Assembly: GCF_033115175.1 (NCBI RefSeq)
Contig: NC_084831.1
Coordinates: 43,494,002-43,558,001, forward strand
Origin: Lepus europaeus
Lineage: Eukaryota > Chordata > Mammalia > Lagomorpha > Leporidae
Length of the DNA stretch: 64,000 nucleotides
Reading direction: 5' to 3'
Positions 63,092-64,000 of this stretch are shown here, piece by piece. The position numbers were made by a program, and so were the translations under genes. The stretch's first letter is position 1. Each line of letters opens with the position of its first letter. The notes beneath the pieces were generated by a model. It was not told the origin of the DNA, did no database searches, and saw only the letters and a list, made by a program, of their open reading frames with translations.

Positions 63092-63948
63092 TGATGTATA
63101 GAATTATGTCTTGGGACCCTGGAAGGGTGTTGAATTCTGTGTCACAGGAGAGTGCCCTCATATTGATGAACTCTCCTTATCCAGCCCCCGAAATACTCTC
63201 CTGGAACCTGCCAGCAAATGTGAGGCAGACTCTACAGCTGCTTTAGCACATCAACTCCCTTTTCCTTTAGCAGACCCTGCACCTACCAAGTTGTGCTATT
63301 TGATCCTAAGTCTGGTAGCCAGGAGAAGGGATCAGAGCAGATCCTGAAGAGGACCTGCATTGTCTTATAAAGTACCTATGAAGGGGTGGTGGACAGGCAT
63401 TAATCTCCTAGTCCAGGACAGTGAGTCACATCTATAGGCCCAGAGGGCTCACAGGAATCTTAGGAATCAAGCTTCTCAAATGCATCTTACCTACATATCC
63501 TCACCCTAAATCCCAGAGTTGTACTTCTTCCCTATCAGTAGCCAACTTCTTGAAGAGGATTTCCTATGCTAAGAATTCGGTCTTTTCTAAAATCTCCCAA
63601 CCTGCCTGATAATTGTCTCCACCCACTGGCTGCAAGAGATGAGGGTCCCTTTAAATGCCACCAGTGAAATTCTTTGCTTTAAATTGTTCATAGATCCAAA
63701 CCTGTCAATTTTGCTCATCAGTTAATTGGTGGCACTTAGCAAGTCATCCACTCCCACAATCCTATGGTTGCTATTTCCATTTCTAAATGCCTGAGATATG
63801 ACACCAGCTATTATTGAGAATCCCTTACTTCCAGCTGTATCCCATGCCAATTCACTTCAGATGAAAATCTGCAATTATATCCATAGTATGTCAGAGACTC
63901 TCATACTCCGCCTGCCACATTGCCATCCAGTCCTTGTGTGATCCAAAG
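63092..63948. other. Intergenic DNA without a recognised feature
   Basis: No repeat or coding region I can support. Short open frames carry no family signature. Confidence 0.45.
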
Positions 63949-64000
63949 GCAGAATTACAGAGCAATCGAGCGAGTGAGAGAGAGAGAGAGAGAGAGAGAG
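63949..64000 (-). repeat. CSINE start at the window edge
   Basis: aaaggcagaattacagagca followed by a (GA)n run to the last base looks like the tail side of a minus-strand C repeat continuing beyond the window. Confidence 0.6.

Noticed and set aside
62416-63246. Open frames of 134-159 codons with poly-lysine
   Set aside because: The lysines are the SINE poly-A tail and the rest is two CSINEs read in frame.

Overview
The window is mammalian nuclear DNA, almost certainly from a lagomorph (rabbit-like). The clearest sign is about fifty copies of one tRNA-derived SINE, the lagomorph C repeat (CSINE). Copies carry a Pol III B-box-like GGTTCTAGTCCC or GGTTCGAGTCC, a (CT)n stretch, and an AAATAAATAAATCTTAAAA or TCTGCCTGTCAAAA tail, and they lie on both strands. 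There is no bacterial, phage or CRISPR signal. Nearly all long open frames are CSINE read-through and are not genes.

Two protein genes can be supported, placed head to head. On the minus strand, bases 14873-14963 are the first coding exon of TXNDC12 (ERp18/AGR1, an ER thioredoxin-fold protein), so bases 1-14872 are its first intron. On the plus strand lies a complete BTF3L4 gene (beta-NAC-like, basic transcription factor 3-like 4). It has a non-coding first exon in a CpG-rich promoter near 16.0-16.26 kb, five coding exons between 19337 and 38648, and a 3' UTR reaching at least about 40.27 kb. The five exons join in frame to a 158-residue protein. The space between the two genes holds a CCAAT box, a ZNF143/THAP11-type site, a CACGTG box and a YY1-type CCATCTTG.

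Layout: 1-14.87 kb, TXNDC12 intron 1, dense in CSINEs, with MIRs, L1M and L2 fragments and two MaLR-like LTRs broken up by nested SINEs. 14.87-16.56 kb, the TXNDC12 first exon and the shared promoter region. 16.26-38.65 kb, BTF3L4 introns and exons, including a complete solo ERV LTR with a 6-bp target duplication in intron 3 and an antisense ancient L1. 35.5-41.98 kb, a CSINE-free interval over the last three exons and the 3' UTR. 42-64 kb, intergenic DNA built from L1 fragments in both orientations (one L1 inside another), CSINEs, a retroviral protease remnant and small inverted-repeat elements.

The window does not contain an obvious new biological system. What stands out is retroposon archaeology: two SINEs inserted in succession into one target site, an inverted (fold-back) SINE, a 54-bp micro-SINE with a 15-bp target duplication, a 34-bp direct repeat around a shrunken SINE, a probable long-inverted-repeat DNA transposon split by a later L1, and an apparent two-codon shift of the TXNDC12 start codon.
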